64,000 nt of DNA, taken from Vagococcus salmoninarum (GTDB lineage: Bacteria > Bacillota > Bacilli > Lactobacillales > Vagococcaceae). Shown piece by piece: positions 8,917-17,790 of this stretch (positions are counted from its first letter, which is position 1; each line of letters begins with the position of its first letter). The position numbers and the translations under genes are program-made. The notes under the pieces were generated by a model. The model was not told the origin of the DNA and searched no databases. It saw only the letters and a list, made by a program, of their open reading frames with translations. Where the stretch lies: contig NZ_NGJU01000019.1 of the NCBI RefSeq assembly GCF_003987495.1, forward strand, positions 1 to 64,000. The letters are read 5' to 3'.

Positions 8917-10332
8917 TCAATTAATTTTGATCTTAAGTTCCGCTAAATAATTGCTAACGTATTCTTCTTTTGAGCGAGTTTCTAAAGCTAGGTAGCTAAT
9001 ATCTTCTTGCGTAGCATAGGTTGCTCCTACATGTTCAACAGCCTTACGAATATAGCTTTTTCTCATTCGGTCAAGATCAGCATGTCTAACTTCAATATTA
9101 CTAGGATGTTCAGGTAAAATAATTGTTTCTCCCGGGATTTCGTCGTTTGGATTACCAAATTTTACGGAAATACCATTCTCAATAGCAAAGCTTAGTTGTG
9201 GTTGCGGCGATTTTCCGGCACCAGTGTATTCCGTTTCTTGAACCACAATAATTTGATCCTCATCCATTGTTTGTGCTAAAGCGAACGCAGCAGTCAAAGA
9301 TGTATTACCTGCTGGCCCTCGTTCTAAGCCTTCTAATTGAGCAAGTGCTTCTGTTATATAAAAGACCTCTCCTTGCTTAACTAATAAATAATCATCCATA
9401 TAGCGTAACGGCCGTGCAGCACTTCTAGGAACATCTGAATGATCAGGGTCCGTTGCATAAGGCATACCAAAGCCTGTGTGCCCTGTTGTAAATGATTTCT
9501 TATTAAAACTACTATCAGATGCCATAGACAAACCTGATAAATCAACGCTCGCCCCAAAAATTTTAGTTGATGCTCCGACTGACAGTGCACCACGAGCTGT
9601 CCCTGTCAGATTACCACCACCGGCATTAGTTGCAATGATAACATCTGGTTCTTTGCCTTCTTTTGCTCTCATTTCTTCAATAATTTCGGTCCCCAATGTT
9701 TCAACTCCAGCAATACCGTAATTGGAATAAAGAGAGGCGTTAAAATAATTTGTTTCTTCTAAAATTTTTAAATAGACATAAAACAATTCAGGGCCAACTG
9801 TTAATTGTAAAACTTCTGCCCCGTAAGATTCACATTTTCGTTGTTTTTCTAAAATTTCTGGCTGCCCAATTTTTTTTGAGTCAAAGCACTCTTGAACAAT
9901 AATACAAGGTAAATTCAACATAGCCGCTTGTGAAGCAACTGCTGCTCCGTAATTACCACTTGTAGCAGCCATAATGCCTTTGTAACCCATTTTTTTTGCC
10001 ATATATGCTGAAATCGATGCACGACGATCTTTAAAACTGCCAGAAGGATTACATTGTTCATCCTTAACAAAAATTCGAGCACCTTTGCCAGCTGGTGCCG
10101 TTTTACGCGCAAGTGCTGTAATATTTTTCAACTCTAACAACGGGGTATTCCCTACACCAGTCCCAAGTTGAATTTCTTTGATTTCTTCAATTGATAAGTT
10201 AACATCCGCCATCAACCCTTCATAATCAAATGCGATATTACCAGATTCATACTTTGAATAATCCATTGCTAGTGCATCTTTCATAATTTCATTGTCTCTA
10301 TCCATAACTGACCGATAATCATTTTTTTTCAT
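8917..10332 (-). CDS. ortB: 2-amino-4-oxopentanoate thiolase, beta (PLP) subunit OrtB
   Basis: OrtB, with OrtA, cleaves 2-amino-4-oxopentanoate with coenzyme A to acetyl-CoA and alanine; the pair is known from clostridial ornithine fermentation. The protein has 471 residues and the fold-type II PLP pattern: the PLP lysine lies in SGSFKDRRAS near residue 100, followed by AATSGNYGAAVASQAA and the glycine loop ATNAGGGNLTG near residue 235. Length and neighbours match OrtB rather than threonine synthase, which it resembles distantly. The gene follows ortA by one base with a GAGAGGA ribosome site. The other ornithine pathway genes (ord, oraS/oraE, orr) are not in the window. Confidence 0.88.
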   Translation of the reverse strand: MKKNDYRSVMDRDNEIMKDALAMDYSKYESGNIAFDYEGLMADVNLSIEEIKEIQLGTGVGNTPLLELKNITALARKTAPAGKGARIFVKDEQCNPSGSFKDRRASISAYMAKKMGYKGIMAATSGNYGAAVASQAAMLNLPCIIVQECFDSKKIGQPEILEKQRKCESYGAEVLQLTVGPELFYVYLKILEETNYFNASLYSNYGIAGVETLGTEIIEEMRAKEGKEPDVIIATNAGGGNLTGTARGALSVGASTKIFGASVDLSGLSMASDSSFNKKSFTTGHTGFGMPYATDPDHSDVPRSAARPLRYMDDYLLVKQGEVFYITEALAQLEGLERGPAGNTSLTAAFALAQTMDEDQIIVVQETEYTGAGKSPQPQLSFAIENGISVKFGNPNDEIPGETIILPEHPSNIEVRHADLDRMRKSYIRKAVEHVGATYATQEDISYLALETRSKEEYVSNYLAELKIKIN

Positions 10333-10333
10333 C

Positions 10334-10642
10334 TTAGTCGTTTCCTCTCATAATTTTTCGTAAACTTAGTCCTACTTCTAACAGCTCTGGTAAATATGTA
10401 TGACCAAACCCATAATTATATGTCGGATTAACTTCGACTAAAGTTCCCTTAACTAATCGGTTGGTCACTGTTTCAATTGTTACTGTCTCGCCGACTTGAC
10501 CGACCTCTGTCAAAAAGCCCTTAAGCCAGCATTCTAATGGCACCTCTTTAGTATCTTGTGGTATTTTTCCAGTTCTTTCCTCTGGTTGAAGTTCAATCCA
10601 GTGAATTTGGACATAACTTCCGATTTCAATTTGCATAGTCAT
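10334..10642 (-). CDS. ortA: 2-amino-4-oxopentanoate thiolase, alpha subunit OrtA
   Basis: OrtA is the small partner of the PLP subunit OrtB. The 102-residue protein has the family features: an N-terminal IGSYVQIHWIEL segment, the central WLKGFL and VTIETVTNRLVKGTLVEVNP segments, and a YGFGHTYLPELLEVG ending. It is the first gene of the ort operon, with an AGGAG site ahead of the ATG (a second ATG lies two codons later). A sigma-54-type promoter lies about 36 bases upstream, giving a leader of roughly 25 bases. The subunit is small but, by family knowledge, required for thiolase activity. Confidence 0.88.
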   Translation of the reverse strand: MTMQIEIGSYVQIHWIELQPEERTGKIPQDTKEVPLECWLKGFLTEVGQVGETVTIETVTNRLVKGTLVEVNPTYNYGFGHTYLPELLEVGLSLRKIMRGND

Positions 10643-10677
10643 CTCTACATACTCCTTTCTATGTTACCTTTCTATTA

Positions 10678-10694
10678 AGCAAGATTAATGCCAA
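10678..10694 (-). promoter_or_regulatory. Sigma-54 (RpoN) promoter of the ort operon
   Basis: Read on the minus strand the sequence is TTGGCATTAATCTTGCT. It has GG at -24 and GC at -12 at exactly the required distance and matches the consensus YTGGCAYRNNNNTTGCW throughout. Transcription would start near 10667, just ahead of the ortA ribosome site. The neighbouring gene encodes an NtrC-type activator with a GAFTGA loop, as such a promoter requires. Confidence 0.85.
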
Positions 10695-10745
10695 CTTTTA
10701 AATAGCGATACAATGCCCTTTGTCAAAAAAATCTACAACAAAAAA

Positions 10746-10777
10746 GAAATATATTTCCTAATTGAGAAATATATTTC
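10746..10777. promoter_or_regulatory. Paired palindromes, probable enhancer (UAS) for the NtrC-like activator
   Basis: Two perfect copies of the 12-base palindrome GAAATATATTTC lie at 10746-10757 and 10766-10777. Their centres are 20 bases apart, about two helical turns. They lie about 80-110 bases upstream of the predicted sigma-54 start, the usual position for dimer sites of an NtrC-type activator, and just downstream of the activator gene. That the activator binds them is inferred. Confidence 0.75.
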
Positions 10778-10783
10778 CTGGTC

Positions 10784-12139
10784 TTAATATTTAATTGCTA
10801 AGTCTTTGACTAAATTCAATAAGTGCCGCCTAGTTATTCCTAAATGAGTAGACACTTTGGTTAAATCGCCATTATACGTCTCTAAAAGCTTGATTATATA
10901 CTTTTTTTCAACTTCTTGCCTTAAGGTCTTTAACGTATATTCAGTTGTTGAAACGCTCAATTCTGAATTAGTTTCTTGTAAACTAAAATCAAAGGAAGGT
11001 AAGTCCTTTTCTGATAATTTATCGCTCTCACTTAGCACAACTAAACGCTCGACAACATTCCGTAATTCACGAATATTTCCTGGGAAATCATACGTATTAA
11101 AAAATAATGTGACCTGATTATCCGCACCAGTAATTTGCTTATTATACTTGTGTTTAAAATGGTTAACAAAGTGGTCAACAAACATCGAGATGTCTTCCCG
11201 TCTGCGCCTTAATGGCGGTATCTCAATTGAAATAGCATTCAATCTATAGTACAAATCTTCTCGAAAATGTTTATTTTTAATTTCATTTGATAAATCTTTA
11301 TTTGTTGCAGAAACTAGGCGATTATTTAATTTAATTGGGATTTTACTACCTACTCGTTCTATTACTTGTGTTTCAAGTACTCTCAATAATTTCACTTGCG
11401 TTTCTAAGTCAATTTCTCCAATTTCATCTAAAAAAAGAGTGCCATTATCAGCATACTCAAAACGGCCAATATAAGTATCGTCTGCCCCAGTAAATGCCCC
11501 TTTTTCATAACCGAATAATTCAGATTCTAACAAATTTTTAGACAATGATGAACAGTTTACGGAAACGTACCGTTTATTGGAACGCTGGCTGTGATCATGG
11601 ATATACCTAGCAAATATTTCTTTACCGACACCCGATTCACCAGAAAGTAAAACAGTAATGTCAGTTTGTGATATTTTATCTAAAGTCTTAAATATTTCTT
11701 GAATAGTTCGATTATTCGAGCGCAATAATGGCCCCTCGGTTAATAACGATTGATCTTTTTTTATCGCCTTCAAGTCACTTAGTTTCTCTAGTTCTCTAAT
11801 CAACTCATCTGGATCAGAACCTTTAGCAAAGTAGCTAAAGGCGCCTTCTTTAATCGCTTCGACTGCTGTAGCATAAGACCCATATCCGGTAATTAAAATA
11901 AATTCAATGGCTGGATAATGGCGATGAACCATTTTCAATAAATCCAATCCGCTTTTTTCACCCATTATCAAATCAGAAACAATTACATCAACTTGCCTTT
12001 GACTTAGCTTATCGATTGCTTGTTCGACCGAACTAGCACATATTGTTTGATACCCTTCCCGCTTTAATATCAAACTCAAAACTGTTTGGTATTCTTCTTC
12101 ATCATCAACAATTAGGACTGATAGTTTTTTATTGATCAT
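10784..12139 (-). CDS. NtrC-family sigma-54-dependent response regulator
   Basis: The 451-residue protein has three domains. The receiver domain (about 1-120) has the acidic pair DD at 12-13, the phosphorylation site at D56 in IVSDLIMG and a conserved lysine near 105. The AAA+ sigma-54 interaction domain (about 130-370) has Walker A GESGVGKE, the GAFTGA loop that contacts sigma-54, and Walker B TLFLDEIGEI. The Fis-type helix-turn-helix (about 410-450) ends in LTKVSTHLGITRRHLLNLV. It is 11 bases downstream of the kinase gene and just upstream of the ort promoter. NtrC-type systems with a receiver are uncommon in Lactobacillales, where sigma-54 mostly serves LevR-like PTS regulators. Confidence 0.93.
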   Translation of the reverse strand: MINKKLSVLIVDDEEEYQTVLSLILKREGYQTICASSVEQAIDKLSQRQVDVIVSDLIMGEKSGLDLLKMVHRHYPAIEFILITGYGSYATAVEAIKEGAFSYFAKGSDPDELIRELEKLSDLKAIKKDQSLLTEGPLLRSNNRTIQEIFKTLDKISQTDITVLLSGESGVGKEIFARYIHDHSQRSNKRYVSVNCSSLSKNLLESELFGYEKGAFTGADDTYIGRFEYADNGTLFLDEIGEIDLETQVKLLRVLETQVIERVGSKIPIKLNNRLVSATNKDLSNEIKNKHFREDLYYRLNAISIEIPPLRRRREDISMFVDHFVNHFKHKYNKQITGADNQVTLFFNTYDFPGNIRELRNVVERLVVLSESDKLSEKDLPSFDFSLQETNSELSVSTTEYTLKTLRQEVEKKYIIKLLETYNGDLTKVSTHLGITRRHLLNLVKDLAIKY

Positions 12140-12150
12140 CGTTCTCTCCT

Positions 12151-14154
12151 TTAAAACTTGATAATAAATGTTGTTCCTTTATCTACAAATGAATTTACCG
12201 TGATATATCCTCCGAGACGTTGAACCTGCTCATAAACGATATACAACCCTAGTCCCGTTCCATTTTCACTTAATTTGGTTGTGAAGAAAGGATTGAAAAC
12301 AGATGATAAAATATCAGGCGGTATCCCAATCCCCGTATCGATGATACTTAACTCAATTACTTCTTCGTGCCTTCTACAATTAATTGTTAAGTCTCCACCC
12401 CTAGGCATTGCATCAATAGCGTTGGAAATTAAGTTAATCAAGATATGTTTCATACTTTCTTTTTTTGACAAAATCATAAAGTCGCCTTTATTGATAATTT
12501 CACAATTGATTTTCTGGTTAACTAGTCGTTTTTCTTCCAGTTTTAATAACTCTTTGATTAATTCTGAGAGATTAAATTCGCGCTCATCGTCATTAGTAAG
12601 CTTAGAGAAATTTAATAGATTATCAATAATTTCTTTAGCTCGTTCAGTTGATTTCTCAATACCACTTAAATAGTCATAAGCTAATTGGTTTTCTTGTGGG
12701 ATAATACTATCGTCTTTTAGTAAATAAGTATACGACCTAATTAGACCTAATGGATTTTTAACTTCATGAGCAATCCCTCCAGCTAATTCTCCAACAGCCG
12801 CCATTTTGTTAATCTGTAATAGTTGCTGTTCATTAAACTTTTGAAAAGTAATGTCTTTCATTGAAATAATGAGTTTTTTTTCTTGCGGCCAATTTTGGTG
12901 CATCGGGAAGCAAGATACGATAAATATTTGATCGTCAAATCTGATTTCAGACTCTTGCTTATTACCTGTCTCTAAAACATATTCAAACATTCCTTTAATT
13001 TGATGAAAAAAATTTAAGGAATCTACTTCACAAATTAATTTTCCGAGTAACTCTTTCTTTTCTAACTCAATAAATTCGGCAAAAAAATCATTAATTTTAA
13101 TAATCTGATAGTTCTGATTAATAATTACTTTCATTTCTGGAATACTTTCAAAGATATGCTCCAAATCTTCGTTCGTTTCACTTAATTTCTTTGTTTTACT
13201 TTCAACTTCTTTGGCTAACAAACGGTAACCAATAATAAAAATTAGTGCAATCAACGCAATCAGCTCAGCTAAAATAAAAAATTTGAAACTAGTACTGTTT
13301 AAACCTGTTTTCAATTTCATTGGTGAAGCCATGCCCATCCATTTCGTCCGAATTTTATCTACTTCTTGTTTCTTTTGTAATTTTAAAATAGCTTTGTTTA
13401 CAACCTTAAGCAATTGTTTATTTTTTTTTGCTGTTCCTAAGACAACATTATTCTCATACATTACCCAACTACTTTGAACTAAATTCGGTAGGTTGCCTTT
13501 TTCTTTCAAATAATAATTAATGACTGGCTCATCCCCAATTGCAACATCAGCCTCTCCAGAAGATACTTTAGTTAAGGCATCTAATATATCTTCACTAGAG
13601 ACAATCTCAATTCTACTTTCAATATCTTTTAAATAATCTAACGCGTAATCCCCGCGAGGTATTGCTATTCTTAGACCAATTAAATCTTTTTTATTCGATA
13701 TCTTTACAATATTTTGGGAGTGGGCAATGGATCCTCTTAATTTATAAATCGGAATTGAAAATACTAATTCATTTTCTCGACTTTCACTAATAAACATATC
13801 GGCTAAATCGGTTTCATTTTTTTTTAATTTTTCAATCGCCTCTTCCCACCGATACGGGACAAAGCGAATTTCTTTACTTAACTGAATCGATAACGAACTG
13901 AGGTAGTCAATGACAACCCCTTTATATTGTTGATCATTTTGATCCACATAACGTAATGGCGGAGAACTTTGATCCGCGGCATACAGAATTGTAGGCCTTT
14001 CTTTAATCCATTCACTTTCAGTATTTGTATAAGGCAATGAATAGATAATATAATCCTTTAAATTAATACCATACTCATCTTTCACAAGATAATTTGCGTA
14101 GATAGCAGTTATCACAATAATAAAGATAGTATAAAAAAATAATGTTTTTTTCAT
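12151..14154 (-). CDS. Sensor histidine kinase with extracellular solute-binding (SBP_bac_3) domain
   Basis: About 667 residues. An N-terminal membrane segment (about 3-22) is followed by an extracellular region (about 50-285) that resembles the amino-acid-binding SBP family 3, with segments PPLRYVDQNDQQYKGVVIDYL, GLRIAIPRGDYALDYL and SGEADVAIGDEPVINYYL. A second membrane segment lies near 300. Then come a PAS-like domain, the phosphoacceptor site GGIAHEVKNPLG near residue 460, and an ATPase domain with NLISNAIDAM, DTGIGIP and GTGLGLYI. The start at 14154 has an AAAGGAG site that the upstream in-frame ATG lacks. It probably senses an amino acid-like ligand and phosphorylates the adjacent activator. 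Confidence 0.9.
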   Translation of the reverse strand: MKKTLFFYTIFIIVITAIYANYLVKDEYGINLKDYIIYSLPYTNTESEWIKERPTILYAADQSSPPLRYVDQNDQQYKGVVIDYLSSLSIQLSKEIRFVPYRWEEAIEKLKKNETDLADMFISESRENELVFSIPIYKLRGSIAHSQNIVKISNKKDLIGLRIAIPRGDYALDYLKDIESRIEIVSSEDILDALTKVSSGEADVAIGDEPVINYYLKEKGNLPNLVQSSWVMYENNVVLGTAKKNKQLLKVVNKAILKLQKKQEVDKIRTKWMGMASPMKLKTGLNSTSFKFFILAELIALIALIFIIGYRLLAKEVESKTKKLSETNEDLEHIFESIPEMKVIINQNYQIIKINDFFAEFIELEKKELLGKLICEVDSLNFFHQIKGMFEYVLETGNKQESEIRFDDQIFIVSCFPMHQNWPQEKKLIISMKDITFQKFNEQQLLQINKMAAVGELAGGIAHEVKNPLGLIRSYTYLLKDDSIIPQENQLAYDYLSGIEKSTERAKEIIDNLLNFSKLTNDDEREFNLSELIKELLKLEEKRLVNQKINCEIINKGDFMILSKKESMKHILINLISNAIDAMPRGGDLTINCRRHEEVIELSIIDTGIGIPPDILSSVFNPFFTTKLSENGTGLGLYIVYEQVQRLGGYITVNSFVDKGTTFIIKF

Positions 14155-14622
14155 CCTATCTCCTTTCATTATCAGTTAGTTTGAACAAATAGTAACATAA
14201 AAAAATGGAAAATGAAAACATCCCAAGAGGCCGAGACATTAGTCCGTGCCCCCTTTTTAATTGATTAAAATAAAATCAGGTCGCCCCTCTGTTATGATTT
14301 AAGTCCCACACTAGAAGAAATGCTTTTAACGTTATAAAAAAACGCTTCCCTATAAATAAGGTATCATTTATATCTATTTATACAGAATAATTGACGTTAA
14401 AAATACACATATAAAGACATTAAAAATAATATCAGACGAGTTTAAAGCATTTCAAAAAATGCACATCAAAAGATTTCCGACTAACAGCTTGATAAAAATT
14501 AAACAAAGTAAAAAGAAGACGTTTCTGAAAAACACCAGAAACATCTTCTTATAATATTAACTTATCAGTCCTCTTTGACAAAGACTAAATAATAGTCTTT
14601 GTCAGTTTCAGAGTGTTTTTAA
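14155..14622. other. Intergenic region upstream of the sensor kinase and downstream of pplA
   Basis: This stretch holds no credible gene. Next to the kinase, a minus-strand extended -10 (TGTTACTAT, -10 at 14189-14194) may drive the kinase-regulator pair. At about 14228-14260 there is a GC-rich patch with imperfect dyad symmetry that looks like the short intergenic repeats common in Firmicutes, though I cannot confirm copies. The end next to pplA has two hairpins, one of them the pplA terminator. The rest is AT-rich with no further signal that I can support. Confidence 0.35.
14512..14550 (-). terminator. Terminator of pplA
   Basis: On the minus strand AAGAAGATGTTTCTG pairs with CAGAAACGTCTTCTT, with one mismatch, and is followed by TTTTT. 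A second hairpin (TGACAAAGACTA with TAGTCTTTGTCA, about 14577-14606) lies between it and the pplA stop codon but has no T tract. Confidence 0.8.
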
Positions 14623-15546
14623 TTATTTCATAACAATGTTGTCGACTTCAATTTTAGCAGTGTCGCCTTTTTCAGCAGCATTGATTAATTGTTCAGCATA
14701 CATTTGGAAGGCATGAGTTGAATGAGTTGCACCGGTAACGACTTCAACTTCAGCTGGTTGGCCTTCAGCCTCAACTAATGCTTTGTTTAAAGCAGGGATA
14801 AATTCTGATGGGCCAGTACCTGATTTGTCTTTCATCATGTCATCATATTCTTTGTCTTCAGTTTTAGATTTGCCGTCTTCGTTCACGTTGTCATATTTAG
14901 ATTCAGTGACTTTTTTGTCTTTAACTACGATTGTGAATGTTGTACGGTAACCATTAGAATAGTTTTTCTCTTCTAATGTATACTCACCATCTTTTAATTC
15001 TGCGCCATTATCGATTTCGATTTTATCTGTTTTACCAGCTTGTGCTGCTTGAATTAATTGTTGTGCGTAGTTTTTGAATGAATCTGTTGAATGAGTAGCA
15101 CCTGTAACAACTTCAACGCCATCAGCAGTTTGAGCAGCAACTAGCGCTTCATTTAAAGCAGGGATAAAGTCAGCTGGACCTACACCGGCTTTTTCTTTCA
15201 TCATTTCTTGATACTCTTTGTCATCAGCTTTAGACTTGCCGTCTTTATTGATGTTGTCGTATTTAGATTCAGCAATTTTACCATCTTTAACGGTAATTGA
15301 GAACACCGCACGGTAGTCGTTGTTTTCATTTTTTTCTTCTAATTCATATGTACCGTCTTGTAAATCTGCGCCGGCAACTTTTTCTGCAGGAGCTTCTTCT
15401 TCAGTAGCAGAAGATTTCTCTGTTGTTTGTTCTGTTGATGATTCTTTTGGTGTGTCTTCAGCTTTTTTATCTGGTGCACAAGCTGCTAATACTAATGTTG
15501 ATAAGGCTAATACCGCAAAACCTGTTAAAAATTTTTGTGATTTCAT
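14623..15546 (-). CDS. pplA: Flavinylated extracellular lipoprotein PplA (two FMN-binding domains)
   Basis: PplA is the cell-surface flavoprotein that passes electrons to extracellular acceptors in Gram-positive EET. The 307 residues start with a lipoprotein signal ending in LAAC, then a Glu/Ser/Thr-rich tether of about 45 residues, and two tandem FMN-binding domains (about 60-175 and 180-300). Each domain carries VVTGATHST, in which the threonine of TGAT is the covalent FMN site set by an ApbE transferase such as FmnB. The domains are near duplicates (DGTYELEEKN and DGEYTLEEKN openings). The gene is divergent from ndh2 and has an AAAGGTGG ribosome site. In Listeria the same protein was first known as the source of a pheromone peptide. 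Confidence 0.94.
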   Translation of the reverse strand: MKSQKFLTGFAVLALSTLVLAACAPDKKAEDTPKESSTEQTTEKSSATEEEAPAEKVAGADLQDGTYELEEKNENNDYRAVFSITVKDGKIAESKYDNINKDGKSKADDKEYQEMMKEKAGVGPADFIPALNEALVAAQTADGVEVVTGATHSTDSFKNYAQQLIQAAQAGKTDKIEIDNGAELKDGEYTLEEKNYSNGYRTTFTIVVKDKKVTESKYDNVNEDGKSKTEDKEYDDMMKDKSGTGPSEFIPALNKALVEAEGQPAEVEVVTGATHSTHAFQMYAEQLINAAEKGDTAKIEVDNIVMK

Positions 15547-15835
15547 TTTTATTCCACCTTTTCTTTATTTACTTCACCCTCAAAATTAAGTTGATTGTGA
15601 AATGTTTTACATAATTATCTTATCGCATTCTCAGGTTTAATGCAATAAGTTTTTGCGTTTTCGTTCATTTTTCACACATTTCTTCCTATTTGTTATTCAA
15701 ATACTAAGCTTTTTATGATAATCTTAAATATAGTTAGACATCTATCCCATTTGGTTATATAATTAGATAGATTGTGTAATTATTTTCAAAGCAATTATTC
15801 ATTATTACTACTGTATAAAGGAGAGATTAAGAACT
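15547..15835. promoter_or_regulatory. Divergent promoter region pplA / ndh2
   Basis: For ndh2, TAGACA at 15735-15740 and TATAAT at 15758-15763 are spaced by 17 bases, a good sigma-A promoter with a leader of about 65 bases. For pplA on the minus strand a weaker candidate is TTGCAT with TAAGAT 17 bases later, around 15617-15645. Both EET electron-transfer genes could be controlled from this region, but no clear operator palindrome is seen. Confidence 0.6.
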
Positions 15836-17740
15836 ATGGCTAAAACAAGAATTGTCGTCGTAGGAGCTGGGTATGCTGGCGTTTGTGGGACTAAATATAT
15901 TTCAAAGAAACTTAAAAAGAACACAGATGTTGAAATTACCTTAATTGATCGTCATTCATATCAAACAATGATGACCGAATTACACGAAGTTGCTGGTGGG
16001 CGTGTTGAAGAAACTGCCATCCAATATGATTTACAACGTTTATTCTGTCGCAGAAAAAACGTCACTTTAGTTACTGATAATGTTACAAACATTGATAAAG
16101 AAAACAAAGTGGTGATTACTGAAAATGGCGAATACCCATTTGATTACGTTATGCTAGGAATGGGTGGCGAGCCCAATGACTTTGGTACTCCTGGTGTTAA
16201 AGAAAATGGCTTTACTTTATGGTCAATGGAAGATGCGATTAAATTACGTGAGCATATTCAATTAACTGTTAAAAAAGCTGCCTTAGAACCAGATGCTGAA
16301 ATTCGCAAAGCAATGTTAACTTTCGTTGTCTGTGGTTCAGGGTTCACTGGTATTGAAATGGTCGGCGAATTAATTGACTGGAAAGCTCGTTTAGCAAAAG
16401 ACAACAAAATCACTGCTGAAGAAATTTCATTATTAGTCGTTGAAGCTGCACCAACGATCTTAAACATGTTGGACCGTAATGACGCTGGTAAAGCTGAACG
16501 CTTTATGGTTAAACAAGGAATTCAAATTCTGAAAAATTCAGCGATTGTTGAAGTTGGCGCTGATGCAATCACTTTAAAAAATGGTGATACAATTCCAACT
16601 CATACCTTAATCTGGACTGCTGGTGTTCAAGCCAACAGCGATGCGAAAGCTTTTGAAATGGAAGCGGCTCGTGCTAACCGCCTAGTTGCTAACGAATACA
16701 TGCAAGCGAAAGGTTATGAAGACAAAGGGGTTTACGTTGTCGGAGACTTAGTTTATTACGAAGAATTCGAAAACACACCAACACCACAAATCGTGCAAGC
16801 GGCTGAAGGTACTGGTCACTGTGCTGCGAAAAACATCGTGGCTGAAGTCAACAAAACTGAAATGCATAAATACAAAGGGAACTACCAAGGATTTATGGTT
16901 TCAATCGGCTCTAAATACGGTGTGGCTTGTCTCTTTGAAAAAATTCATCTAAGTGGTTTCATGGCCATTTTAATGAAACATATGATTAACTTAAAATACT
17001 TCCTGGACATTCGCTCAGGTTACTACGCTTTCCAATACATGATGCACGAGTTCTTCCATATTAAGGACGAACGTAACGTTGCTCGTGGTCACTCATCTCG
17101 TTACGGCAATATTTTATGGTCAGTACCATTACGTGTCTTCTACGGTTTAGTTTGGTTAGTTGAATCAATGAAAAAAGTGGTCGGAACTGGCGATTACTTA
17201 AAACCATCAACTTGGTTTGGTGAAGGCTCTTGGTTTAGTGATACAATTGTTTTCCCTTTCCCATGGTTACAAGACGCTGCGACAACCGGTGCTTCAGAAG
17301 CTGTTGATGGCTCTGCTGAAGTCGTTGAAACCGTTGCTCACTTCGGTTTAAGTTATGGTTATGGTGAAGAACCAATGATGGTCTTTGACCACATGCCAAA
17401 ATGGTTTGCTTCAGTAATGGAATTTATGATGCCTACACCAGAAGTAGCCCTATTCTTCCAAAAATTCATGACAATTTTTGAAATTTTAATTGCTCTAGCT
17501 TTAATTGCTGGACTATTCACATGGTTAGCAAGTGCCTCAACTATCGCTTTAGTCGCTGCATTCTGTCTATCAGGTATGTTCTACTGGGTTAACATCTGGT
17601 TCATCCCCGTTGCCTTTGCACTAATGAACGGCTCTGGCCGTGCTGTTGGTTTAGACAAATGGGCGGTGCCATGGATCCACAGAACTTTAGGTAAATGGTG
17701 GTACGGTGATACGAAATCAAGATATGGGCAAAGCAAATAA
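15836..17740 (+). CDS. ndh2: Type II NADH dehydrogenase of the EET pathway (Ndh2) with membrane extension
   Basis: This enzyme oxidises NADH and reduces the demethylmenaquinone pool that feeds extracellular electron transfer. It has 634 residues, much longer than the usual type II enzyme (about 400). The N-terminal FAD fold has VVVGAGYAGV at residues 6-15, the NAD(H) fold has CGSGFTGIE near residue 165, and GVYVVGD near residue 302 is the second FAD motif. The additional C-terminal 200 residues hold several hydrophobic segments (about 540-615), like the membrane extension of the Listeria EET Ndh2. An AAGGAGAG site precedes the ATG. It is followed by a strong terminator before eetB. Confidence 0.93.
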   Translation: MAKTRIVVVGAGYAGVCGTKYISKKLKKNTDVEITLIDRHSYQTMMTELHEVAGGRVEETAIQYDLQRLFCRRKNVTLVTDNVTNIDKENKVVITENGEYPFDYVMLGMGGEPNDFGTPGVKENGFTLWSMEDAIKLREHIQLTVKKAALEPDAEIRKAMLTFVVCGSGFTGIEMVGELIDWKARLAKDNKITAEEISLLVVEAAPTILNMLDRNDAGKAERFMVKQGIQILKNSAIVEVGADAITLKNGDTIPTHTLIWTAGVQANSDAKAFEMEAARANRLVANEYMQAKGYEDKGVYVVGDLVYYEEFENTPTPQIVQAAEGTGHCAAKNIVAEVNKTEMHKYKGNYQGFMVSIGSKYGVACLFEKIHLSGFMAILMKHMINLKYFLDIRSGYYAFQYMMHEFFHIKDERNVARGHSSRYGNILWSVPLRVFYGLVWLVESMKKVVGTGDYLKPSTWFGEGSWFSDTIVFPFPWLQDAATTGASEAVDGSAEVVETVAHFGLSYGYGEEPMMVFDHMPKWFASVMEFMMPTPEVALFFQKFMTIFEILIALALIAGLFTWLASASTIALVAAFCLSGMFYWVNIWFIPVAFALMNGSGRAVGLDKWAVPWIHRTLGKWWYGDTKSRYGQSK

Positions 17741-17752
17741 GCTACCCTTACT

Positions 17753-17790
17753 AATAAAGTTCTAGGGGCTGCCCTAGAACTTTATTTTTA
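17753..17790 (+). terminator. Terminator between ndh2 and eetB
   Basis: A 15-base perfect stem, AATAAAGTTCTAGGG with CCCTAGAACTTTATT, is followed by TTT. It is strong enough to limit read-through from ndh2 to eetB-dmkB, so eetB may rely on partial read-through or on a weak promoter in the 40 bases that follow. Confidence 0.85.

Noticed and set aside
12275-12673. Open frame of 132 codons antisense to the sensor kinase
   Set aside because: It mirrors the coding sequence of the well-supported kinase; no ribosome site or promoter.
14228-14260. Transposon remnant or repeat with conserved GAGACATTAGTCC-like sequence
   Set aside because: Only one clear copy is seen in the window and the dyad is imperfect, so repeat status cannot be claimed.
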